Source: Treponema sp. UBA1793
Lineage (GTDB): Bacteria; Spirochaetota; Spirochaetia; Treponematales; Treponemataceae
DNA: 64,000 bases
Reading direction: 5' to 3'
Assembly (NCBI GenBank): GCA_002314445.1
Contig: DCFX01000008.1
Location: forward strand, 62,001-126,000
Shown: positions 35,120 through 42,791 of the stretch, piece after piece
Layout of the letters: the number at the start of each line of letters is the position of its first letter
Position numbering within the stretch: the stretch's first letter is position 1
Translations under genes and position numbers: made by a program
Notes under the pieces: model-generated
Databases searched by the model: none
What the model was told of the DNA's origin: nothing
What the model saw: only the letters and a program-made list of their open reading frames with translations

Positions 35120-35902
35120 CTAGTCCTTCAGAACGTCTGCTTCAATAGCTTTGCGGGCGACCGGATCAAGATAGGTAAGCAGTTTCTGTGCCATAATACG
35201 CGGGTTTTCACCTGCCTGAATAGCAAGAACACCTTCTATAATCATCTCTTTTGTTTTCATCTCCGAAGCATTCTGCGCAATGAGTTTCTGCGCGGCAGGT
35301 CCGAGCAGCCAGTTTGCCATCATGGAACCGTACAATGTTGTAATAAGGGCAACTGCCATATTAGGACCGATAGACGATTTATCTTCCATATTGCGAAGCA
35401 TACCGATAAGACCGACGACAGTACCCATCATTCCGAATCCAGGTGCGAAACCGGCCCACTGGGTGATTATGTTTATCCAGTTCATATGGCGTGCTTCGCA
35501 CTGATTCATTTCATTTTCCATAATTGTGCGTATTACCTGCCCGTCTGTGCCGTCGACTACAAGCCGCAGTCCGCTGCGCATGAACGGGTCTTCAACGTCG
35601 TCAAGTCCGTCTTCAAGGGCCAGAATACCTTCACGGCGAGCCTTTTCTGAGAGGGCGACCATGTTCTGTATTATCTGTTTTTCACCGAAATCAAAAACCT
35701 TCATTGTACGGCCCATGACTTTGAACATACCGAGACACGTAGAAAGAGGAGCACATATAAACAGGGAGAAAAAAGAACCGCCGATTGTCATAAACAGAGA
35801 AGGTACGTCGATAATGCCTCCGATTGTACCTCCTGATGTAAGAACCGACATTATAATACAAGCTCCACCACCGATTATGCCGATTATTGTTGCAATATCC
35901 AT
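35120..35902 (-). CDS. motA: Stator protein MotA
   Basis: 260 aa, four membrane helices and the cytoplasmic loop (residues about 60-150) with the charged segments that contact FliG. APGFGMMGTVVGLIGMLRNM is the conserved third-helix region. Makes the ion channel with MotB. GAGGAGA precedes ATG; the 118-bp upstream gap carries three hairpins. Confidence 0.95.
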   Translation of the reverse strand: MDIATIIGIIGGGACIIMSVLTSGGTIGGIIDVPSLFMTIGGSFFSLFICAPLSTCLGMFKVMGRTMKVFDFGEKQIIQNMVALSEKARREGILALEDGLDDVEDPFMRSGLRLVVDGTDGQVIRTIMENEMNQCEARHMNWINIITQWAGFAPGFGMMGTVVGLIGMLRNMEDKSSIGPNMAVALITTLYGSMMANWLLGPAAQKLIAQNASEMKTKEMIIEGVLAIQAGENPRIMAQKLLTYLDPVARKAIEADVLKD

Positions 35903-35938
35903 AGTCTCTTATCTCCTCTAAAACCTTACCGGGAATCG

Positions 35939-36023
35939 CGCGCCAGGGAAGGCGCGGATTGCAGTTGTAAAAAGCAACGCAGGAACAACTGCAATGATAA
36001 AAATCCCTGAAGCATTTTTATCA
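35939..36023 (-). promoter_or_regulatory. Three consecutive hairpins between flbD and motA
   Basis: On the minus strand, in transcription order: TGATAAAAA/TTTTTATCA (35995-36023, its 5' end is the flbD stop codon), ATTGCAGTTG/CAACTGCAAT (35958-35995) and CGCGCC/GGCGCG (35939-35956). The arms are perfect. The first lacks a following T-tract so it is unlikely to be a simple terminator. May set mRNA processing or the flbD-to-motA ratio. Confidence 0.6.
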
Positions 36024-36218
36024 TATCTCTTGTGTATTTATACCGATTTTTTGCCGATATGCTATAATTTTTTCTATTATATCCTCCGGCGTATTTTTTA
36101 CAATAATTTTTCTGCCGGAAAGCATCGAAAGTGTAAGATCAGGATTTTGTTCCATACTCTCTATCATGTGCGGATTAATCCAGTATTTTTTCCCGTTAAG
36201 ACGCATAACTTCTATCAT
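36021..36218 (-). CDS. flbD: FlbD/SwrD family small flagellar protein
   Basis: 65 aa. MIEVMRLNGKKYWINPHMIE and the ending with conserved IIVKN match the FlbD/SwrD (YlzI) family. In B. subtilis SwrD raises motor torque through the MotAB stators; placement directly before motA-motB agrees with such a role. First gene of the flagellar operon here: the hook gene flgE, which precedes flbD in other treponemes to my knowledge, is not upstream; a divergent two-component system is. Confidence 0.88.
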   Translation of the reverse strand: MIEVMRLNGKKYWINPHMIESMEQNPDLTLSMLSGRKIIVKNTPEDIIEKIIAYRQKIGINTQEI

Positions 36219-36288
36219 TTTCTTTATAATGCTCCGCTTGCTTCATTTACGTCAAGTACCAAACGCCGCTCGACGCATTCTCCTTTAG

Positions 36289-36315
36289 TATCGGAATCTG
36301 CGAAACGGTTATTTA
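36289..36315 (-). promoter_or_regulatory. Candidate sigma-28 promoter for the flagellar operon
   Basis: Minus strand: TAAA (36312-36315), then 17 bases, then CCGATA (36289-36294). The FliA consensus is TAAA-N15-GCCGATAA, so spacing is one base long and the leading G is replaced by T. Predicted start near 36280 gives a leader of about 60 bases to flbD. Confidence 0.35.
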
Positions 36316-36382
36316 TAAAATAATTTTCTGTTTTTATGCTGATAAATTTACGTTATTCACAGCAACTGCACATCCGGGTCGG

Positions 36383-36417
36383 TTGTGTTTTTTGTATAAT
36401 AAGATATACTCGTATAT
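36383..36417 (+). promoter_or_regulatory. Promoter with overlapping palindrome before the two-component operon
   Basis: TTGTGT (36383-36388) and TATACT (36405-36410) are 16 bases apart. ATATAC-TC-GTATAT (36404-36417) is a perfect 6-bp inverted repeat covering the -10, a plausible autoregulatory operator. AAGGAA precedes the ATG at 36441. Confidence 0.5.
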
Positions 36418-36440
36418 GAATAAATTTAAGGAATGAAGCT

Positions 36441-37172
36441 ATGAATCCGCAGATTTTTGTTATAGAAGACGTGCCGGAAATTGCAAATCTTATAGCTATA
36501 TATTTGTCCAAGGCAAATATGGATGCAAAAACATTTGGAACAGCCGAAGATGCACTCGAGGCACTCAAAACAACTCAACTTCCTGATCTTATCATTCTTG
36601 ACCTTAATCTTCCCGGGATAAGCGGTTTTGATTTTCTTGAAAAATTCCGTACGGATTATAAATCGACAGTACCTGTCGTCATCGTGTCGGCCCGCGATGC
36701 TGATGAAGATATCATAAAAGGACTGGGCTTTGGTGCAGATGAGTTTGTTACTAAACCTTTTTCTCCCCGTGTACTCGTTGCCAGGGTGCAGGCAAACCTG
36801 AGGCGCCAGGCCGTAACGGAAGCGGCTGCCGAAGAAACAATTGCATTCGGCGATTATGTTCTGCTGCTCAACAGCTGTGTGCTCAAGCAGGGAGCTGTAA
36901 AAATTCCGCTGTCAACAAAAGAATATTCTGTTCTTGAATACATGGTAAAGCATGCAGGAGAATCACTGTCTCCCGAAAAAATATATGCAGATGTGTGGAA
37001 AGCCCAGTACGGCGACATTACAGCGGTTGCTGTCTATATTCAAAGGCTGCGGAAAAAGATAGAAAAGGATCCGGCAAACCCTGCCTATATAAAGACTGTG
37101 TTCGGACTAGGATACTGTTTTGCAAAGGAAACAATATCCTCTGATAAAGCCTCTTCAGAGAAAAACGAATGA
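36441..37172 (+). CDS. OmpR-family response regulator
   Basis: 243 aa. Receiver domain 1-120 with acidic pair E9/D10, phospho-acceptor D54 in LIILDLNLPG and lysine in TKPFSP; a C-terminal winged helix (about 140-235) with LSTKEYSVLEYMVKH and AVYIQRLRKKIEKDP. A DNA-binding transcription regulator, partner of the histidine kinase whose ATG overlaps its stop. Targets unknown; a palindrome over its own -10 suggests autoregulation. Confidence 0.94.
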   Translation: MNPQIFVIEDVPEIANLIAIYLSKANMDAKTFGTAEDALEALKTTQLPDLIILDLNLPGISGFDFLEKFRTDYKSTVPVVIVSARDADEDIIKGLGFGADEFVTKPFSPRVLVARVQANLRRQAVTEAAAEETIAFGDYVLLLNSCVLKQGAVKIPLSTKEYSVLEYMVKHAGESLSPEKIYADVWKAQYGDITAVAVYIQRLRKKIEKDPANPAYIKTVFGLGYCFAKETISSDKASSEKNE

Positions 37173-38557
37173 CAATAAAGAAACAATTTCATTTTCTGCT
37201 TGCAGCGATAATCGTCATACCTCTTCTTTGTGCTGCATTTATACCTGCATATCATTATTTCACGTCTCCTGAGCGCATTCTTATTCACAGCTACAGGGAA
37301 ATGCGTAAAACAGATGAGCTTCAGCTGTCGGAAAGCGACTGGAAAGAATTATATGCACAAATACGCCGCCTTCCACCCGATATGGAAGTTGCGCTTATTT
37401 CTTTTACAGACAAGGCAAATGTTCTCCTCTCCAGTATTTCTGAATTAAAAGTCGGTTCTGAAATTACACAATTCGAGCTCTGGCACCTCATCAGCACGAC
37501 AAGTAATAAATATTTTTATCAGTTTATGGGTCCCAATTTTAGTGATGACTCGTCATCATATCTTATCATAAGCAGGGCTAACAGGGATGACAAACACCGG
37601 AGAAAAAACCTGAACATCGTCTATTATCTTGTGTTCATTCTTCTCAGCTTTGCCGGAATTACCCTGTTCGCCATTGCTCATATTTCTCATACAATTTTTT
37701 CTTCAATCACCATTCTTGAACAAAAGACGCAGAAAATTGCGGACGGAGATTTGAGCCTTTCACTTGTGGACGACTCTAAAAAAGCAAAACAGGAAAGTAA
37801 TGAAATTATTTCTCTGACGGAAAATCTTGATAAAATGCGCAGATCCCTGCTCGATTCACAGGAACGCCGGACGCGTTTTATTATGGGCATAAGCCACGAT
37901 TTGAGAACGCCTGTTGCTGTCATAAAGGGATATACGGAAGCCATTTCTGATGATGTGGTCACAGATCCTGAGGAAATCAAAAAATCGCTTGAAATAATAA
38001 CGACAAAAACAAATCAGCTTGAAGGAATGATTGATACGCTTATCAGTTTTGTAAAACTCGACAGCGCTGACTGGAGGCAGAAACTTATTCCGGAAAACAT
38101 ACGTGCTGTTGTTGAAGAGTTTGCGGAAGGTGCCGTTATGACGGGAACTGTCTTCAAGCGCAAAGTCACTTATTCTGTAAATGTTTCTCCCGATTTGAAA
38201 ATTCCCATGGATAAACAGCTTTTTTCCCGTGCGTTTGAAAATTTGTTCGGAAATGCAATCCGTTATTCAAGGGAAGGCGATTCCATAACGATTACCGGAA
38301 CGGAAACAGCTGATTCATGCATTGTAAGCATAAGCGACACGGGAATAGGAATTGCAGAAAAAGATAAAGAGCATATTTTTGATATGTTCTACCGCGGTAC
38401 AAATTCCAGGCGGGAAGAAGGCATGGGCATAGGACTCACTGTCGTAAAAAGTATTATCGACACACACGGATGGGATATTGTCGTAAACTCTGAGCTGGGA
38501 AAAGGAACGACATTTACTATTACCATTCCGAAAAAAAATGATGAAAAATCAAAGTGA
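37169..38557 (+). CDS. Membrane sensor histidine kinase
   Basis: 462 aa. Membrane helices at about 8-28 and 150-172 bracket a roughly 120-residue periplasmic sensor region with no recognisable ligand motif. HAMP linker about 173-230, phospho-histidine H243 in GISHDLRTPVAVIKGY, N box FENLFGNAIRYS, G1 SDTGIGI and G2 GMGIGLTVVKSI in the ATPase domain. Cognate of the upstream regulator by 4-bp overlap. Its 3' end overlaps hemW on the other strand by 9 bp. Confidence 0.95.
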   Translation: MTIKKQFHFLLAAIIVIPLLCAAFIPAYHYFTSPERILIHSYREMRKTDELQLSESDWKELYAQIRRLPPDMEVALISFTDKANVLLSSISELKVGSEITQFELWHLISTTSNKYFYQFMGPNFSDDSSSYLIISRANRDDKHRRKNLNIVYYLVFILLSFAGITLFAIAHISHTIFSSITILEQKTQKIADGDLSLSLVDDSKKAKQESNEIISLTENLDKMRRSLLDSQERRTRFIMGISHDLRTPVAVIKGYTEAISDDVVTDPEEIKKSLEIITTKTNQLEGMIDTLISFVKLDSADWRQKLIPENIRAVVEEFAEGAVMTGTVFKRKVTYSVNVSPDLKIPMDKQLFSRAFENLFGNAIRYSREGDSITITGTETADSCIVSISDTGIGIAEKDKEHIFDMFYRGTNSRREEGMGIGLTVVKSIIDTHGWDIVVNSELGKGTTFTITIPKKNDEKSK

Positions 38558-39718
38558 TTCAAGAAATTCGTTGAGAAAAAGCAGGCCTTCGGGTGTAAGT
38601 GCATAGTAATGGAAGCCTCTCCGTTCTGTTATGGTGCACTTCCCTTCTGCTTTCCATTTTTTAAACAGCTCTTCAGTTGTCAGGGGAAAAGCGGTGCCGA
38701 ATTTTGTTTCGTATATTTCACTGCACACTCCGGAAGCGGTGCGCAGTCCCATCATGAAAAATTCAAAAGCAGCCGTTTCCGGGCTGATATATTCAGTTTC
38801 CGCAGGAATATTCTGTTCCAGTATGCTGCTATGCAGCCAGAAACCCGTATATTCCGGTATATTGCGCGTATTAGTCTGACGTACAGTGACACCATCCCTT
38901 ATTCCGTATATAGTTCCTGTCGCACCAGCACCACAGCCAATATAGTTCTGCTGATCCCAGTACGCTTTGTTATGAACACACTCTTTTCCTCTCAGACAAA
39001 AATTTGAAATTTCATATTGTACGTACCCATTCCTGACTAAATAGTCGCGGCCGGAAATCCACATTGCATCTGCTTTGTCATAATCGTACGGAACAGCGCC
39101 TGAACGACAGGCATTTCCGAGAAGTGTGCCGTCTTCAACAGTAAGCGCATATAGTGAAATATGATCGGGCATATAACCGGCAAGCATTTCAAGCCCTGAA
39201 GCAAACGACTCTGAACTTTCTCCAGGGAGTGCGGATATCATGTCTGCGGAAAATATTCCTTTCCAGTTGTACTTTATGCAGGAAAGCGCAGTATCTATGT
39301 CCTTTCTGCTGCTCCTCCGCTGGACTTCTTTTAGTACAGCTTCGTTGAACGACTGGATACCGCACGATATGCGCGTCACGCCGGCACGGAATGCCACATC
39401 AAGTTTTTGTGCAGATATGTCGCAGGGGTTGAACTCCATCGTCACTTCATCAGGCAGTTTTCCGCCGGAAATTTTCTTAAGTCCCCCGAACAAAGCTGTT
39501 ATCTGTTTTTCTGTCAGAAGGCTTGGAGTACCGCCTCCGACATAGACCGTTTTCCATTCCGTGCAGTTGTTTTTTTCTGCGCGGAACGCAGCCTCATTCA
39601 GCAGTGCATCAATATAGGAATCAGGAACGGCTCCGCACGGGACACTGTAAAAGTCACAGTACGTGCATTTTGAGAGGCAGAACGGAATATGGACATACAG
39701 GGATACGGCGTTTTCCAC
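38549..39718 (-). CDS. hemW: HemW-like radical SAM protein (coproporphyrinogen III oxidase family)
   Basis: 389 aa. The radical SAM cluster is C14-x3-C18-x2-C21 in HIPFCLSKCTYCDF, with VYVGGGTPSLL downstream and the HemW C-terminal domain after about residue 290. True HemN has a longer N-terminus with an extra cysteine; this one does not, favouring HemW, a heme chaperone, over the oxidase. Treponemes have little or no heme synthesis, so the target is unclear. Probably co-transcribed with the upstream signal peptidase gene. Confidence 0.9.
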   Translation of the reverse strand: MENAVSLYVHIPFCLSKCTYCDFYSVPCGAVPDSYIDALLNEAAFRAEKNNCTEWKTVYVGGGTPSLLTEKQITALFGGLKKISGGKLPDEVTMEFNPCDISAQKLDVAFRAGVTRISCGIQSFNEAVLKEVQRRSSRKDIDTALSCIKYNWKGIFSADMISALPGESSESFASGLEMLAGYMPDHISLYALTVEDGTLLGNACRSGAVPYDYDKADAMWISGRDYLVRNGYVQYEISNFCLRGKECVHNKAYWDQQNYIGCGAGATGTIYGIRDGVTVRQTNTRNIPEYTGFWLHSSILEQNIPAETEYISPETAAFEFFMMGLRTASGVCSEIYETKFGTAFPLTTEELFKKWKAEGKCTITERRGFHYYALTPEGLLFLNEFLESL

Positions 39719-39727
39719 AGAAAGTAT

Positions 39728-40426
39728 TTACAAGAGGCGGAGTTTTGAAAAAGGAAAACTGACGGCAAGGCCTTTCGCCTTTATATTTTTTATATTGACA
39801 GGTCCCCATAAGCGCGAATCAACGCAGCTGCAGCGGTTGTCACCAAGTACAAAATATTCGTCCCTGCCAAGATTTATCTTTTCAAAACTGCCGCTTACAC
39901 CGATTGTGCTGTCCCAACCGGACGGAGCGGCAACTATATTAACATCGTACGCATTTTTTACACATTCGAATTCAGTAAGGAAATGCTTCTGCCCTGCAGG
40001 CTGCACGAATACGACATAACCGCGCATATAAATTGTGTCGCCGGGAAGCCCGATAATGCGTCTTATCTGCGGAGACGAGCCCATAAGACTGCCTCTGTCA
40101 AAAAACGACAGCTGCTGTGCAGAAAAAAAATTTATCACGGTATCTGCCGCCCGTAATAAAAGTGAAGAAGTTCCTTCCGAACGGGATTTTAGCAGTACGA
40201 CGCTGCCGCGTTCGGGGGTGCCTATAATCGGTGTAAAGAGAATATTCGATTCGTACGGAATATCAGGCTGCATTGATACGGAACGCTGCCGTACAGCAAA
40301 AAGGAAAAATGTCCTGACAAGCATAATGCAGGTAAATATAGTAAGCGCAAAAAGTACAATGGTAACAATTTTGTGTTGGCGTTGTTTTTTGAGAGTATAT
40401 GAGAGTTTGTACAATTCTTTATTCAT
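39728..40426 (-). CDS. lepB: Signal peptidase I homologue lacking the catalytic lysine
   Basis: 232 aa. One membrane helix (about 20-44), the catalytic-serine motif SVSMQPD (S51), box D IRRIIGLPGDTI (121-132) and box E GDNRCSCVDSRLWG (195-208). In E. coli box D reads IKRAVGLPGD, where the lysine is the general base; here that position is R122 and no lysine lies near. All other motifs are intact. Known mechanism: Ser/Lys dyad cleaving signal peptides on the outer face. Inference: inactive, altered, or using another base. A second lepB elsewhere in the genome would be expected. Confidence 0.85.
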   Translation of the reverse strand: MNKELYKLSYTLKKQRQHKIVTIVLFALTIFTCIMLVRTFFLFAVRQRSVSMQPDIPYESNILFTPIIGTPERGSVVLLKSRSEGTSSLLLRAADTVINFFSAQQLSFFDRGSLMGSSPQIRRIIGLPGDTIYMRGYVVFVQPAGQKHFLTEFECVKNAYDVNIVAAPSGWDSTIGVSGSFEKINLGRDEYFVLGDNRCSCVDSRLWGPVNIKNIKAKGLAVSFPFSKLRLL

Positions 40427-40479
40427 GTTTTTTACAATAACACAAACATTCGCGGTTTACAACAGAAAAATATCGCGGC

Positions 40480-40508
40480 TTGTCAGGTTTGAGTCGATAT
40501 AATATAAT
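40480..40508 (+). promoter_or_regulatory. Sigma70-type promoter of smpB
   Basis: TTGTCA (40480-40485), 17-base spacer, TATAAT (40503-40508). A second overlapping TATAAT occupies 40498-40503. The ATG at 40519 follows so closely that the leader would be under 10 bases, although GAGG at 40510-40513 looks like a ribosome site. Confidence 0.6.
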
Positions 40509-40518
40509 TGAGGATTAT

Positions 40519-40983
40519 ATGGCCGAAGGAAAAAAGATTATTGCAGAAAACAAAAAAGCACGCTTCAACTATTTCATTGAAGACTCCATTGAATGCGGTA
40601 TTGAGCTTCAGGGATCGGAGGTAAAATCAATAAAAGCGGGAAATCTTTCCTTTCCTGACAGTTTTGCCGAAATACAGAACGGTGAAGTATGGGTCAGGGG
40701 ACTGCATATCACAGAATATGCATTTTCCTCTGCATTTTCTCCCGATGCCGACAGACCAAAAAGGCTGCTGCTGCATAAAGATGAAATCAAAAGGCTGCAA
40801 CGAAAGACTGATGAAAAAGGATACACGCTTATTCCTCTCGACTTCTATCTTAAAAACGGCCGTGTCAAAGTAAATCTCGGCGTATGCAAAGGTAAAAAGC
40901 AGTTCGATAAACGCAATACTATACGGGACAGGGATATTGAACGCGAAACACAGCGGGAATTCCGCAGGGAGTTGAACGAATAG
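40519..40983 (+). CDS. smpB: SsrA-binding protein SmpB
   Basis: 154 aa from ATG 40519 (MAEGKKIIAENKKARFNYFI), chosen over an upstream GTG/ATG frame extension because GAGG sits 5 bases before it and family starts align. ELQGSEVKSIKAGNLSF and RGLHITEY are signature SmpB segments, and the C-terminal basic tail (KRNTIRDRDIERETQREFRR) enters the mRNA channel. Works with tmRNA to rescue stalled ribosomes. The ssrA gene itself is not in the window. Confidence 0.96.
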   Translation: MAEGKKIIAENKKARFNYFIEDSIECGIELQGSEVKSIKAGNLSFPDSFAEIQNGEVWVRGLHITEYAFSSAFSPDADRPKRLLLHKDEIKRLQRKTDEKGYTLIPLDFYLKNGRVKVNLGVCKGKKQFDKRNTIRDRDIERETQREFRRELNE

Positions 40984-40988
40984 TGTAT

Positions 40989-41861
40989 ATGCGTCTCCGG
41001 AATGCTGCATGTGCTGTCGCAGTTGCCGTGCTTCTGTTTTGTCCGGTTTCTGCAGAGAACAGCAGAAACATCGACTTTTTCGGCATTGTGTCAAAAGATG
41101 CAGACAACAGCATGGTAACAATGACGGAAAATTTATATCTAACGCAGCTTGGAGAAATTGCAGGGCTTTCTGTCATAGACAAAAGAAACAGCGGATTTAC
41201 ACAAAAATATTTTCAGGAAGGCAAGCCTGATTTTTCAGAGGCGTCTTCCCCTCTTATCTTCTATGCTGTTATAGAAAAAAATTCTGACAACGAGGGAAAA
41301 TGGATATGCACCCTGAATATTGCAGACAGCGCAACGGGAGACATCCACTCATACCGAAAAGAATACGATTCATTCTATAAGATACTTATGGAATCAAAAT
41401 TATCCCTGCAGTCTGTTTTTGAGCAGCTTCTGAAACCGGGCCACACAATGGAACAGGCTGAAAGTAATTATCAGGGTAATAACACGATTCAAAGGCCGCA
41501 GATATCGACAGATTCCGTTGCGGGAACGTGGTCCGGCGAAGATTACATCGACAAAATCATTATTTTACGCGGCGGGCGTGGATTTATCATCTATAAAAAT
41601 GGTGCAACAATGAACATAACAGTTTCCGTCAATACCCAGACGGAAACTGTTGTAATTACGCAGGCGGGAAAATCAAATGCGTCATTTTTTCCTGAACTCC
41701 CGAGAAAAACCGCGCTGGAGGCTGCAACGACAGCTCTTCCGATACAATGGAATTTCAGGCAGGAAGACAATAATACACTTACAGGCACAAAAACAACACT
41801 CATTGCATCAGGTGACACAGCAGAAACAGGTACGCTCCCCGTCACCTGGCTTCGAAAATGA
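40989..41861 (+). CDS. Exported protein of unknown function
   Basis: The frame can begin at a GTG overlapping the smpB stop (40983); ATG 40989 gives 290 aa with signal peptide MRLRNAACAVAVAVLLFCPVSA cleaved before ENSR. N-terminal half (about 25-150) resembles a mixed alpha/beta TolB- or CsgG-like domain (VSKDADNSMVTMTENLYLTQLGEI is its start, shown here only as a description); the C-terminal part (from VAGTWSGEDYIDKI) looks like a beta-sandwich or lipocalin-like fold. Similar GxWxG openings occur in the 427-aa exported protein at 56848. Family not recognised. Confidence 0.7.
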   Translation: MRLRNAACAVAVAVLLFCPVSAENSRNIDFFGIVSKDADNSMVTMTENLYLTQLGEIAGLSVIDKRNSGFTQKYFQEGKPDFSEASSPLIFYAVIEKNSDNEGKWICTLNIADSATGDIHSYRKEYDSFYKILMESKLSLQSVFEQLLKPGHTMEQAESNYQGNNTIQRPQISTDSVAGTWSGEDYIDKIIILRGGRGFIIYKNGATMNITVSVNTQTETVVITQAGKSNASFFPELPRKTALEAATTALPIQWNFRQEDNNTLTGTKTTLIASGDTAETGTLPVTWLRK

Positions 41862-41874
41862 AAGGTACGTTTAT

Positions 41875-41944
41875 TGGAGAGAGAACCCCTCTACCTTCAA
41901 AGCTCACGGACATACGCACCTGCTTTGTCCGTGCTCTCTCTCCA
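41875..41944. repeat. Nested inverted-repeat element
   Basis: Outer arms TGGAGAGAGA (41875-41884) and TCTCTCTCCA (41935-41944) are perfect, and inner arms CACGGACA (41905-41912) and TGTCCGTG (41926-41933) form a second perfect stem. It lies in the 357-bp gene-free region between two converging genes. A structured terminator or mobile palindromic repeat. The region between here and 42065 holds a CCAG-rich stretch but nothing else I can name. Confidence 0.6.
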
Positions 41945-42065
41945 AACCACTTACTTTTCCCAGCATGACCAGGGGACACCACTGGACCCCGTTCGTTTAT
42001 TTTCACAACTGTCGCTTACTATTTTGTATCGTTTAAAAAATGGAATATTCTGCCTATCGTGTGTA

Positions 42066-42160
42066 AAAAAAATGCGGAGGAGAAAACAAGCCCGCGTGCG
42101 ACCCTGAGCGAAGCGAAGTTGGAGCTTAAGCGGATTGTTTTCTGCAGGAGCATTTCTTTT
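42066..42160. terminator. Large stem-loop, likely two-way terminator
   Basis: AAATGC (42070-42075) pairs with GCATTT (42150-42155) and AGAAAACAA (42081-42089) with TTGTTTTCT (42135-42143). The stem is flanked by A- and T-runs, giving a T-tract in both directions, as needed between convergent genes. The 45-base loop is rich in GCGAAGC-type words and includes GCTTAAGC. Likely a member of a dispersed repeat family. Confidence 0.6.
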
Positions 42161-42218
42161 TACAAATGCACAGCACTGTTTTATTTCTTTTCAAAAATCC
42201 AATGCAAAATAAACGTAC

Positions 42219-42791
42219 TTATATTTTGACGCTGCCCTGCCGCAGGACGTGCACATTTCCGTCCTGCACTGAAACTATTGTAGAAGGCAGTGCGCCTTTT
42301 TTATCTCCATCCGATACGATGAGATCGCATTCTCCTTCAAATTCCTTCAGGATGCCGTCTATCGTGTCTATAACAGGGCTTCCGCTTCTGTTGACACTTG
42401 TTGAATATACAGGATATCCGCATAATTCTATTATTTTACGAATCCATTCATCACCTGGACAGCGGTATGCTGTTGTCCTTTCACCGGTCTTTTCATGAAC
42501 GATGATTGTAAGCGCACCTGGCCATACTGCCAGAAGCCTGTCGGGAATTATATCATTCGTATGCTTAAAAACATCGAGCGGACTTGCTATGAGCTGTATG
42601 AAAGGTTTTGTCTCTGCCCTTCCCTTTATTGCACGAATGCGCGCATCCGTATCGTATACAGTATTTTCTGCAGGTTCCACAATTCCGGAAAAACCATATA
42701 CAGTATCCGTCGGCAGAATAAGTACTTTTCCATTTTTTAAATAGTCAGCACATGTTTCAGCGGAACCGCTGTCAGACTTGAGGCACATCAT
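42219..42791 (-). CDS. Threonylcarbamoyl-AMP synthase (Sua5/YrdC/YciO family)
   Basis: 190 aa. KNGKVLILPTDTVYGFSG and KGRAETKPFIQLI match the YrdC fold's nucleotide-binding surface. The family makes threonylcarbamoyl-AMP for the t6A modification at position 37 of ANN-reading tRNAs. No C-terminal Sua5 domain, so TsaC-like. It overlaps the upstream FtsB-like gene by 20 bp. A YciO-type paralogue without t6A role cannot be ruled out. Confidence 0.88.
   Translation of the reverse strand: MMCLKSDSGSAETCADYLKNGKVLILPTDTVYGFSGIVEPAENTVYDTDARIRAIKGRAETKPFIQLIASPLDVFKHTNDIIPDRLLAVWPGALTIIVHEKTGERTTAYRCPGDEWIRKIIELCGYPVYSTSVNRSGSPVIDTIDGILKEFEGECDLIVSDGDKKGALPSTIVSVQDGNVHVLRQGSVKI

Noticed and set aside
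36047..36070. GCCGATAT on the plus strand inside flbD as a sigma-28 site
   Set aside because: It would read antisense through flbD with no gene start near; the two-component operon has a closer promoter.
41862..42218. tRNA or tmRNA gene in the largest gap
   Set aside because: No cloverleaf arms, no GTTCRA T-loop and no CCA end; smpB nearby first suggested ssrA but its features are absent.
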